Notes under the pieces: generated by a model
Database searches by the model: none
The model's input: only the letters and a program-made list of their open reading frames with translations
Told to the model about the DNA's origin: nothing
From: Bursaphelenchus xylophilus
Taxonomy: Eukaryota; Nematoda; Chromadorea; Rhabditida; Aphelenchoididae
NCBI GenBank assembly: GCA_904066235.2
Contig: CAJFCV020000006.1
Location: forward strand, 11,346,001 to 11,410,000
DNA length: 64,000 bases
Reading direction: 5' to 3'
Position numbers and translations under genes: made by a program
Shown here: one piece after another, positions 54,974 through 64,000 of the stretch
Layout of the letters: every line of letters starts with the position of its first letter
Position numbering within the stretch: position 1 is the first letter of the stretch

Positions 54974-55379
54974 ATTCTATTCCAAAATTTTCAAGATTTG
55001 ATATGAGGACAAGACCCAACGTTTCCGCAAGACGCGTTTGCCCAACGCGTAAGGCAAATCCAAGCGTCAAACCTCAAACTCCGCTGAGACTATAAAAGCC
55101 ACGTTTATTTATCAACCTCATCCCAAAAAGATAACTAGAACCGTGACCACTGGCTATTTATTCTCCCTCCTTCTCTCCCATGAGTGTTAACAACCATTGA
55201 TCATTTGGGGAATCGCGACTTTCACTCGAATCTCATCTCTTTTTTTTTGAGTCATCGCTTCCGCTCGCTGACCTGTTGCGCAATTTAGAGAAAAGAAGAT
55301 TTTTTTCTATTTAAAAAAGTTACTGAATTTGATAAGATTTGCGCCAAATTTTAACTAAATTTCTTTTGAAACCAACCAA

Positions 55380-55660
55380 GATTTTCAGACCAAAACTTGG
55401 CAAAAATTCAAATTTTTTTTGCGAATTTTGACACAAAAATTTATATATCTATTTCTACTGTAGAGTGTAATGTTTCCACAAAAAATCATTTTTTTTCCGC
55501 ACGAAACTGGCAAAGATATCGCCAAGAATCGTATATTTTCTCTGACCGCTCTCCGCACTTAGCATACTCTCTCGGCCGCAAAGCTCGTGGAATATCTCGG
55601 CCGCGCCTGCAAAGCGCGAGCTAAAATTTTTAGGAGTTGCTATGTGGCTTAGACAGAACT
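55380..55660. repeat. CAAGTGCGACGCTC-family fragment
   Basis: Contains ACCAAGATTTTCAGACC, GTAGAGTGTAATGTTTCCAC and CTCTCTCGGCCGCAAAGCTCG, internal words of the dispersed hairpin family. A decayed AGAAAGTTCGTTCG mariner-type MITE end (reverse orientation) lies just beyond, near 55860-55900. Confidence 0.55.
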
Positions 55661-56144
55661 TGTGGCAAAAATACCATCGCAAAAAAAATTTCAAAAATTT
55701 CAAATTCAAATTTTTTTTTTAATTTTCTCAAAAACTTCACTTTCTGAGCCCGAAAAATAACGAAAAATAAGTTTTTGAAAAAAAACTAAATACACAGTGC
55801 TGTACAGGAGAAAAAGCTGTATCAAATAGATATACCCCTTCTGCCAAACAATCAAACAATCCTTGTAAAAAAACGAACGAACTTTCTGGAAGACCCAATA
55901 AAATTTCGCAAATTTTAGTGCCAAAAAACCTCATATCACAAAAATTTGCATATTATGAATTTTAGAAAATTTGCAAATTCCAAAATTTTCAAAAATTTGC
56001 ATATTATGAATTTTGGAAAATTTGCATATTTTGAATTTTCGAAAATTTGCATATTCCCAAAATCCTTTTCAAACCCCAAAAATTGGCCAAAACATCCTCA
56101 TTTGGAAGATTAACGACACCACGAAGCAGTCAGTCGCTAAAGGA

Positions 56145-59100
56145 ATGTCCAGTTCGGAGAAGAATGGCTCGGAGCCGGAGAGCTTGAGCTCGGTGCTGGC
56201 CGACACCCAGAAATGCGATGGGCCCTGCAAGAAGTTGTTCAATGTCAGCAAGCTGAAGGTCTACGACTGCGGGCATGTGATTTGCGGCAACTGCTTCACC
56301 GAGATGCCGTTGAGAGGTGCGTTTTTGAATTTAGGAAATGGATTTTGATAAAAAAGGCGATTTTTTGCGAATGTTTGGATTTTTTTTGGATACGCTTTTG
56401 AGGTTTTTTTGGAATTACCGATTTTTACCTTTTAATAATTTTGGAGGTTTTTTGTGGATTTTTAGATTTTTTGGATACTTTTTGATCGCTTTTGAGTGTT
56501 TTTAGGAGGATTTTGAGAATTTTTTGGATACTTTTTGATCGCTTTAGAGGGTTTTTCTGATTTTTTAAATTTTTGGATATTTCGGATCACTTTTGAGGTT
56601 TTTTGGAATCTTTGGATACGTTTGGATCGCTTTTGAGGTTTTTTCTGAATTTTTTAGTTTTCGGATACTTTTGGATCACTTTTGAGGGTTTTTCTGATTT
56701 CTTTAGTTTTTGGATACTTTCGGATCACTTTTGAGGTTTTTTTGGAATTTTTGGATACCTTTTGATCGATTCCGAGCTTTTTATGATTTTTTCCATTTCT
56801 GGATACTTTTGGATCGCTTTTGAGGGTTTCTGGAATTTTCGGATACTTTTGGATACCTTTTTCATTTTTTTCAGTTAAACCTCAAAACTTATTCAAAACG
56901 CAAGAAAATTAACTAAAATTTTTTTCAGGCGTTGCCGAAGCCGACGGCCGGTGTCTGTTGGGAGAATGTCGTCGGAAGTTCGAAAACAGCCGAAGACAAC
57001 AGCCCCGACGCCAAGCCTCGATTCATCGCTACCTGAGCGACGCGGTCAGCGCGCTGAGACGCACCAAGTACGCGCATTTGGTGCAGCCGCCAAAGCCGTC
57101 GCGTGGCGACGAAAGACACAGTGGCAGTCTGGAGGAATCGAATGGCTGCGAGGAGTGCCGAGCACGCGCTGAATGTCAATGCTGTTGCAGCGACTGCTCG
57201 GATCAGGTCACGTTGGTCAGCAATCCCAAGGTCAGATTTTTGGAGGGTTTTGGGGGCTTTTTTGGAGAAAATTTTTTATTTTTTGTCTAGTGTAATATAA
57301 TTTTTGTCCGACAAATACATAAAAGCTGCTCAATATCGTAGAAACAACCCTAATTTATCTAGGAAAGCATTGATTTTGAGAGAAACACCAAAATTTTGAT
57401 CAAAATCCGACTTTTTTTGTCTAGTGTAATATAATTTTTGTCCGGAAAATACGTAAAATTGGTTTCTTATCGAAGGAAAAACTCTAATTTATCTAAAAAA
57501 GCGTTGATTTTGGGTAAAACACCTAAATTTTGATCAAAATCGGAGTTTTTTTTGTCTAGTGTAATATAATTTTTGTCTTAAAAAGACGTAAAATTTGTTT
57601 ATTATCACAGATCGGACTCTAATTTATCTAGAAAAGCATTGATTTTGAGAGATACACCAAAATTCTCGCCAACTTTGATCAAAATTCTACTTTTTTGTCT
57701 AGTGTAATATAAATTTTGTCTCAAATACGGTTTGAATTACTTTATTTTTGTAAATTCGAACTCAAATTTATCTAATTTAACTTTACTTTTGGGAGAAACT
57801 CCAAAATTTTGGTACTTTTTATCAAAAATTGTATTTTTTGGCAAGTACAATATAATTTTTGTCTCTAAAACGGCCAAATTCAATTTAAAATCGCTGTAAG
57901 AGCTCTCTTATTACTATATTTAATCTTTTCGACTAGAATAGATCAGAAAATTTGGTGTTTTCTTAAAAATTTTTTACCTACTATAATATTAGGTTGTCCC
58001 ACAAATAATGTCGTTCTTCAAAAGATTTTTTTACAAAGAAATTTACCGTAATAATGAAAATATTTTTGATCAAAATAATCACCATGTGTTATACCACGCT
58101 ATTGCAACGCGTTGAAAGCATTTTTTTGCCAGCGGCTTTGAAACCCCGGCTTCTGGAGCCGATGAAACTTTTGAAGGCCCATTCAACAGGGTCTTGATTG
58201 ATAAATTCCCTACCACGGATGAAACCCATTAGATTCTTCGAAAGGTAGCAATCTGTTTGAGACATGCCTAACGAGTACTCCGGACAAAGGAAAGTCCCGT
58301 ATCTCCATTAACTCAACTTCTGGAGCGTCGTCTTTACAACGTGGGGTTGCGCATCGTCGTCTTGAACTTTTGGAATTCCCCGGCGTGTTTTTGAAAGCAT
58401 ATTCTGCCATAAGCTGTCTACCTGAATGCAGCAGGACCCAGCATTTACATTTTGGCCAACTTTCAACGAGCTGTATTGTGAGATACCCATGCTGCACCAT
58501 CCAGCAGTGCCCATCACCTTGTTTATGGGAGGTCGCTTTGCCAAGTGCCGCGTTGGTACCCTCGGTGGACTCCATTGGGCACACTGGTTGTCGTACAGTA
58601 TCTGCTCTTCATCAGGGGTCACGATCCGATCTAGAAAACTCGGCTCTTCGGATTGTAAAAGCAACAAACGTGACACCTCCATTAATGGTTTGGTCCATTA
58701 ATATGGGAAAAAGCTGCCGAGCATTTTGTTGAATTCCATCGACTTCCAACGGTTAGCCGCCGATTATTTCAACACCCAGACGATGTCAGAGACACGTCGG
58801 ATGTTGATTCTAGGATATCTGACAACTAATGGCCCCAGGGTAAATTCATAAAGTTCATATGCTGGACTTTATCTTTGGTCCCTCACCGTCAGATCGAATT
58901 TTTTTGAACCATCGTTTCACCGTGTTCAGACTCACATCAGACTCGCCGAACACGGCGTTGATATTTTGTATAACTCCTGTAACTTTCATACCCTGTTTTT
59001 GCAGGTACAACATGGCGACACAAATCGACTTTTTTTCATAATTTTTGATTAGGGTTAAAATACTTTAATTTGATCCAAATTTGACAAATGATATATCGAA

Positions 59101-59488
59101 CGAAAGCTTGAGTTCTCGACTACAAAACGATGCAATATTGCGAAATTTTATTGTCGTTTACCTTTTTTATAGACTTTGGAAACTGCCCCTCTCGAAAACG
59201 ACATTATTTGTGGGACAACCTAATATAATTTTTTTGAATTTTTAGCCCCTCGTGACCAAGAAAACCGCCCGTTTAGCGAATGGAGTCCTCAAAACCACCA
59301 AGAAGAAGGTGACGCAGTCCGAAACGCGCGGAAAGAAACCCGATGGGACCGTCTACACGGTGAAGAGCACCACTACGGTCGAGATGAAGACTTGGCAGGA
59401 CCCTAAATCCAGGAAGAACTTGCGCACGCAAAGCGAAAGCAGTCAGAGCAGCGACATTGAAAGCGATCGCAGCATGCCCGTGCTCTAA
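56145..59488 (+). CDS. RING-finger protein, probable nematode-specific E3 ligase
   Basis: Three exons, 56145-56316, 56929-57230 and 59246-59488, join in frame to about 238 residues. A RING-like zinc motif spans exons 1 and 2: CDGPC, then DCGHVICGNC, then RCLLGEC, fitting a C3HC4 layout. A second Cys cluster (CEECRARAECQCCCSDCSD) follows near residues 135-155. The C-terminal third is basic (TKKTARLANGVLKTTKKKVT) and ends in an acidic Ser-rich tail (SQSSDIESDRSMPVL). RING domains usually recruit E2 ubiquitin enzymes; substrate unknown. Intron 1 holds a satellite, and intron 2 holds a 135-bp motif array plus a mariner. I do not assign a symbol. Confidence 0.82.
56380..56870. repeat. Satellite in RING gene intron 1
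   Basis: About ten to twelve imperfect units of roughly 45 bp built on GGATACTTTTGGATCGCTTTTGAGG and TTTTTCTGATTTTTTAG. The core is the reverse complement of the AAAAGTGATCCAAAAGTATC words in the satellite at 51595-52137. Confidence 0.85.
57287..57988. repeat. Six-copy array of about 135-bp units headed by CTAGTGTAATATAATTTTTG
   Basis: Unit heads lie at about 57287, 57421, 57556, 57699, 57842 and 57978, giving spacings of 134, 135, 143, 143 and 136. Each head reads CTAGTGTAATATAA or CAAGTACAATATAA or CTACTATAATA; bodies share ACTCTAATTTATCTA-AAAAGC and ATTTTGATCAAAAT and decay towards the right. The sixth head is split by the mariner at 57989-59223. Confidence 0.9.
57989..59223 (-). mobile_element. 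Mariner element, transposase pseudogene
   Basis: Ends TTAGGTTGTCCCACAAATAA and complement, TA duplicated outside (57987-57988 and 59224-59225), 1235 bp. The minus strand carries a decayed transposase: an N-terminal helix-turn-helix (GMKVTGVIQNINAVFGESDV then SLNTVKRWFKK) near 58980-58870 and a catalytic-domain stretch (FLDRIVTPDEEQILYDN, 58640-58580, the FxDRIVTxDExWxxYDN block). Several frameshifts and stops separate them, so it is inactive. It interrupts the last intron of the RING gene without touching splice sites. Confidence 0.92.
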
Positions 59489-59786
59489 GCATTCAATTTT
59501 GATTTTTTTCGATTGTGTACATTAAAGGCCAGTAAACTATCTATTTTACCTCGATTTACTGGTCTTTTCCTTTAATTTTCGACTCTAGTAGCACGCCACG
59601 AAAAACGTAAGGCCAAATTGGAAATAGAGATTTCGAGCTGCGCCCAATATTTTTGATTTTTTTGATGGAATGAATATTGTGTAAGATAGTATTGTAACTC
59701 TGAGATTTGGAACAATTTCGGGAAGTATATTATCTTTAAAATTACGTTGCTTTGAGTTTCAAGTGTTAAATGTAACGGATGAGTCC

Positions 59787-60380
59787 ATGGAGCCCGGCCC
59801 ACTGCGCTGTGACCCAAACATTGATTCTGCAGCTATGGACGTGTCTTCACAAAAGGTAACATTTCTCTTTTTGCGTCCGGATTTTTGATTAATCGCCATG
59901 TGGTGTTGTGTGAGACATACTATCGGACGTTGTAAAGAAGAAATCGGGAAATTTTACTATAGAAAAAGGGCACTTGTCAGTTCATTATTGCATCATTTTG
60001 CAAGGAGCTGATGGTGTCTCCAGAAAAGGTAGGATTTCTCTTTACTCATCCGGTTTAGGTACAAAGGAGCTGATCTGTTTTGTGTGAGACATCCTAGCGG
60101 ACGTTATAAAGAAGAAATCGTGAAATTTTACTATAGAAAAAGGTTCATTACTGCATTGTTCTGCAGGAGCTGATGGTGTCTCCAGAAAAGGTAGGATTTC
60201 TCTTTTTGCATCCAGATTTTTGATTAATCGCCATGTGGTGTTGTGTGAGACATCTTAGCGGACGTTATAAAGAAGAAATCTGGAAATTTTACTATCGAAA
60301 AAGGGCACTTGTCGGTTCATTATTGTACCATTTTGCAGGAACTGACGGAGAAACGCAAGAAAGGACTGGAGAAGGCGTGA
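59787..60380 (+). CDS. Possible small gene with tandemly repeated 24-nt exons
   Basis: A plausible model is exon 59787-59855 (MEPGPLRCDPNIDSAAMDVS and SQK), two identical 24-nt exons 60005-60028 and 60167-60190 (each ELMVSPEK), and a final exon from 60339 (ELTEKRKKGLEKA then stop at 60380). All junctions are phase 0, with GTAACA or GTAGGA donors and TTTGCAG or TCTGCAG acceptors. The introns are near-identical copies of one another. After the stop, the frame stays open (AKLDQRKQTTFRTFQ) to another donor, and a further open exon (PVHVEVECESQYNVPMGVEI) follows TTTCAG near 60525, so the stop may have broken a longer gene. Unknown family. Confidence 0.4.
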
Positions 60381-61221
60381 GCAAAGCTGGATCAGAGGAA
60401 GCAGACGACGTTTAGAACATTTCAAGGTAAGTTTGTGACGTTGCCCTTTTGATTTTTTGTTTTTCTAGGCCATTGAGTTTATAAGTTTCTCTGGTTATAC
60501 CTAAAATAATATAATTGATATTTCAGCCGGTCCATGTTGAAGTAGAATGTGAAAGCCAGTATAATGTACCAATGGGTGTGGAGATTGAATTCCGAGTTCA
60601 GATTGCATCCGACAAATTCGATGGATTGTCGAAAATTTATGTAATTTTAATTATTCTTATTGGTTTGATGTTTAGGTGGAAATAAAGAAGATTTTATGAA
60701 TTTCAGTTTAGTAGTGGTCTGTTGTAGCAGGATCAAAGCCCTGCTACTCTTGTAAACCTCGGAAGGGCTCAGATTCTTCGATTTTGATCCAATTTTGCCT
60801 AGTACAATATAATTTCTTTTCTCTTCTTCGATCAATCTAAGAAGTTCGGGGTGCACCTCCTAGATGCCTTTCGATGCTTTCTCGCCGGTTTCACACGTAA
60901 ATTGTTGTTTATTAGAATTTTGGAATCATTTTTGTTATTTATTTGTAAAGGTTTCAGCGTATGAAATGTCGAAAACATTTTCCCGCGAATTTCTCTATTT
61001 CCACTTTTTTCGTGGCGTGCTAGTAGAATCTGTACAACGAAAAATAACATCTAAACTTTGTTTCTACACTTTTGTTCCATGCTTTTACCATGAACGCTAT
61101 TTCCGTATGGACAACGCACGTCAAACTGAGATAAGCTAAAACAGTCCGGTGAAGGGATTGGCACGTCAATCCAGCGCATTTCCTGAATCGCTTCGAAACT
61201 TCGTATCGTTTTCATTGGCTT

Positions 61222-62349
61222 ACAAGGGAAGTACCCGAAGTGCGACGCTCAGATTTTTATAAAAATTGGCATAGATGGAGATCAGAATTTTCTTATTCGA
61301 TTGCGAACATCCTAGCTCGCGCTTTGCAGAATCCGCCGAGAAAGAAGGGCCGGAATATCGAAAAAAATCTTCAAATGCCGACGAATTTCCCTGCAAATCC
61401 GCTTGATCTTGGCATTTCGTCCCAGGAGAAAAATATTTTTTCTCGCAAGAAATTTTTTTTTGGTAATGTTTAAGACTATTTTGTTGCTTTTATGTGGAAT
61501 ATGGTGTTATTTTCACTTTTTTACACTTGATTCTAGCGCTATTAATTGGATTGTCGCCATCCGAGGGGTAAAATGTTTCGTCCTTTGACGAATTTATACA
61601 GTTTTTCCTCTGCTGATGGGCAAACCACTCTAATAGTTGCTTTAAAGTTGTTTAGGAGACATGCAAACGTTCTACGGTCGTGTATGAACATAATCTTAAA
61701 GTAAGTGTTACAAAAACTTTATTATTTTTCAGTGAGCAAATTCTGAACAACAACAAGAGCGAATGTACACCATCGGAACACTGACGGAACACCTTGGGAC
61801 CTTTACTTTGTTTTCTGAAATGGCATAAACTGAAAAATAGTGAAAAAATAAAATGTTTTTAACACTTACCTTATGATTACGTTCCTACGCGACCGTAGAA
61901 CGTTTGCATGTCTCCTAAACAACTTTAAAGCAACTATTAGAGTGGTTTGCCCATCAGCAGAGGAAAAACTGTATAAATTCGTCAAAGGACGAAACATTTT
62001 ACCCCTCGGATGGCGACAATCCAATTAATAGCGCTAGAATCAAGTGTAAAAAAGTGAAAATAACACCATATTCCACATAAAAGCAACAAAATAGTCTTGA
62101 ACATTACCAAGAAAAAATTTCTTGCGAGAAAAAAATATTTTTCTCCTGGGACGAAATGCCAAGATCAAGCGGATTTGCAGGGAAATTCGTCGGCATTTGA
62201 AGATTTTTTTCGATATTCCGGCCCTTCTTTCTCGGCGGATTCTGCAAAGCGCGAGCTAGGATGTTCGCAATCGAATAAGAAAATTCTGATCTCCATCTAT
62301 GCCAATTTTTATAAAAATCTGAGCGTCGCACTTCGGGTACTTCCCTTGT
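61222..62349. mobile_element. 1.1-kb near-perfect hairpin element, TTA-flanked, Harbinger-like
   Basis: The ends carry the dispersed-family sequence CAAGGGAAGTACCCGAAGTG (from 61223) with TTA outside both sides. The arms are near-identical for about 450 bp each; compare AGGAGACATGCAAACGTTCT (61652) with its complement at 61895. A central loop of about 190 bp (61690-61880) is unique in the window. Arm identity implies recent arm-to-arm conversion or recent origin. Confidence 0.9.
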
Positions 62350-63180
62350 TAAAAGAGAGACGAAATGTCGCAAAATTATCGGCACATTTTCTCGCCCGAA
62401 ATAATTCCTTTTTCCCGAAAAGGCAGAAGAAAGATAAGAAAATGTGTTTTATCGGATAGTGACATTTCGTTTTGAACGAATCACCAAAAAGGGGCGGGAA
62501 ATTTTTTCTTCTATTTTGGATTGACGTGATTGGCAATTTGCCAAAAAAAGACGCAAAAAAACGTTTTTTCGGGGAAGAAATAGGGAATTTTTGGGGCGAG
62601 AGAGTACGCTTTTGCGTGTCTTTTTTCTCTCTTTCTCTGCGAAATAGACGAAGTGTAAAAAACCGATAGCGAAGTGTCTATTCCGGTCACCGGACTCCTC
62701 AGTTTGACGTGCAACGCAATGGCTGTCCCCAACGACCTGTCCCCGAATAGGAGTTCGGAAGCTGTCCCCAAAATATTCCGAATATGTCCCCAAACACAAG
62801 AATTAGTGTAGGGTCCATGTTTTGGGGTAGTAATACCACCTCGGGCTAAAAAATTTGAAAATTCAGATTGGTGGTTACGTAATAAGCAAAAGTTCAAAAC
62901 TTTTGGGTAAAAATCGGATATAGGGGTAATCGAGGATGCTGATTTTGAAAATGATATTCATTTTTCATAATTTTAACGTTTTTCTTAAGTAGTAGTGTAA
63001 AGTAATAGTTTTTGAAAATTTTAGACGAGATGTGGATGTATAGGTCATCGACACTGCGGATTTCGAAAAAAATACTAGTTTTTTATGATTGTAACTTTTT
63101 TCTTAAATAGTACTGTAAAGTAGTAATTTTTGAGATTTTTTGAATTGGTAGGGTTTATGCCTTTCAACAGCACGATCGTC
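62350..63180. other. Intergenic, part unique and part repeat
   Basis: 62640-62880 is unique and GC-richer with repeated TGTCCCC words on the plus strand; a 128-codon frame is open on the minus strand (62897-62511), but nothing in it is recognisable. 62930-63135 is a diverged relative of the palindrome in cyclophilin intron 7 (TTAAGTAGTAGTGTAAAGTAA and TTAAATAGTACTGTAAAGTAG). Confidence 0.4.
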
Positions 63181-63218
63181 TGCGGTTAACGCGATTTATC
63201 CTCGGTTTATTCGGTAAA

Positions 63219-64000
63219 TCAGACAGTCTTAGGAGTGAATGCAAGCCTGCCGTTGTAATCAAGAACCATGCAATGTCTGTGCAAGATTAACCAACCAAAA
63301 CGGAAGGCGTACTTGTCTGAGGGATCTGTTTCTTTAATTTTGAGTCTACACATTTGTCCACGATAAGGTTCGGAGAACATCGGAGTGTCTAATGCCAACG
63401 GTTGGCCGCCAATGTTGAAGAAGAGTTCGGCATACTTAAAGCAGTGATAGATGATACGGCCGTCCTCGTCAATGGAGCCACTCAGTTTATTTTGAATGAG
63501 TTTGACAGCAGCCCGAGGAACTTGGAAATAATCCGTGTTGAAGTCGAGAACTCCCAACCAACTTCCGTTGCTTGTCCCATTAGTGGTGCTGATGTTGAAG
63601 GACGGAGAGCTGAACACCCATGCATCGGCGGCACGGACGGTCTCGGCAAAGCCCTCAACAGCTCCACAGCGTCTTTTGTCAACCTCGCCAATCGTGAGAA
63701 CACCATCAACAGTGTTGTTATGACCTTGGTTGTAAATGTAGGCGGTGAGGAGAGCCGAAGGAATGACTCCATGATGAGCCAGTTGTTTGATGGGAGAGGA
63801 GAGTCCGTTCACTTCGCCGAAACCAAGCCCAAAAACTCCATCGTAGTTGAGAAGTTTGTAGTCTTGAAGTCCTTCACACGTCCGAATCGAATGTTGTTGG
63901 CGGTGAGCCCGGGCCGATAATGAGGTCCAATTCTGAGGGTGTCGTAGCCAGTAGCGGCCTTCACCGTGCCGTCCAGGAATTTGAGGTCGACGGTCGCGTT
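63219..64000 (-). pseudogene. Pepsin-like (A1) aspartic protease, 3' part, frameshifted, runs off the window
   Basis: The C-terminal half of an A1 protease is read on the minus strand: YDGVFGLGFGEVNGLSSPIK, then DGVLTIGEVDKRRCGAV, the second catalytic region (GVLDFNTDYFQVPRAAVKLI) and the family's terminal HRHCMVLDYNGRLAF. Two defects stand out. The reading frame changes by one base near 63885: upstream NNIRFG and downstream CEGLQDYKLLNYDGVFG lie in different frames with no room for an intron. The expected DTG of the second catalytic motif reads DFN. The frameshift could be a real mutation or a missing base in the assembly; the altered motif suggests a non-catalytic homologue either way. The 5' exons and first DTG motif lie beyond 64000. 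Confidence 0.8.

Noticed and set aside
62511..62897. 128-codon minus-strand frame as a gene
   Set aside because: No domain, signal or splice evidence, and part of it is homopolymer-derived.

Overview
This is a nuclear window from a nematode, most likely a rhabditid (clade V) worm. The evidence is a MIG-2-type Rac GTPase, a WAGO-type Argonaute, a cuticle collagen, a transthyretin-like secreted protein, a seven-helix chemoreceptor of the Sre/Sra kind, a nematode-style SRP RNA, short introns ending in TTTCAG or TTTTAG, and splice acceptors directly ahead of start codons that look like trans-splice sites. The species cannot be named from sequence alone. All exon joins below were made by hand from reading frame, splice-site consensus and family resemblance.

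Layout. 1-8.5 kb is almost wholly mobile-element debris: short inverted-repeat elements, a hAT-type element with an 8-bp target duplication, and a mariner-sized element. 8.5-9.8 kb carries a transthyretin-like gene (minus). 11.1-14.0 kb is the mig-2 homologue (minus), with a 1.1-kb palindrome in its last intron. 14-21.3 kb is gene-poor: a stack of large palindromes, one built from three kinds of tandem repeat, plus a 1.2-kb element with a small possible spliced ORF. 21.4-26.1 kb is an SR-rich nuclear cyclophilin (plus), followed by tRNA-His. 27.0-30.8 kb is a 12-exon Argonaute (minus). 33.3-38.2 kb has two small membrane-protein genes flanking a collagen gene (all plus); the collagen's large intron holds an SRP RNA gene. 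39.0-45.5 kb is one chemoreceptor gene (minus) whose introns are swollen by nested transposons. 46-52 kb is repeat-rich. 52.1-53.6 kb is a small secreted Pro/Gln-rich protein gene (minus), with a copy of its 3' end at 54.9 kb. 56.1-59.5 kb is a RING-finger gene (plus) with a mariner in its last intron. 59.8-60.4 kb is a possible small gene with tandemly repeated 24-nt exons. 61.2-62.3 kb is a near-perfect hairpin element. The window ends inside a pepsin-like aspartic protease gene (minus) that shows a frameshift.

The genes do not form one pathway. The recurring theme is inverted repeats: I count more than a dozen, many inside introns of active-looking genes, so they would be transcribed as hairpins. 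An Argonaute of the small-RNA amplification (WAGO) class sits among them, but any functional link is inference. The most unusual non-coding signal is a short AT-rich motif, roughly YCTAGTGTAATATAA, found in many introns and gene flanks and also arranged in two arrays with a repeat length of about 135 bp.
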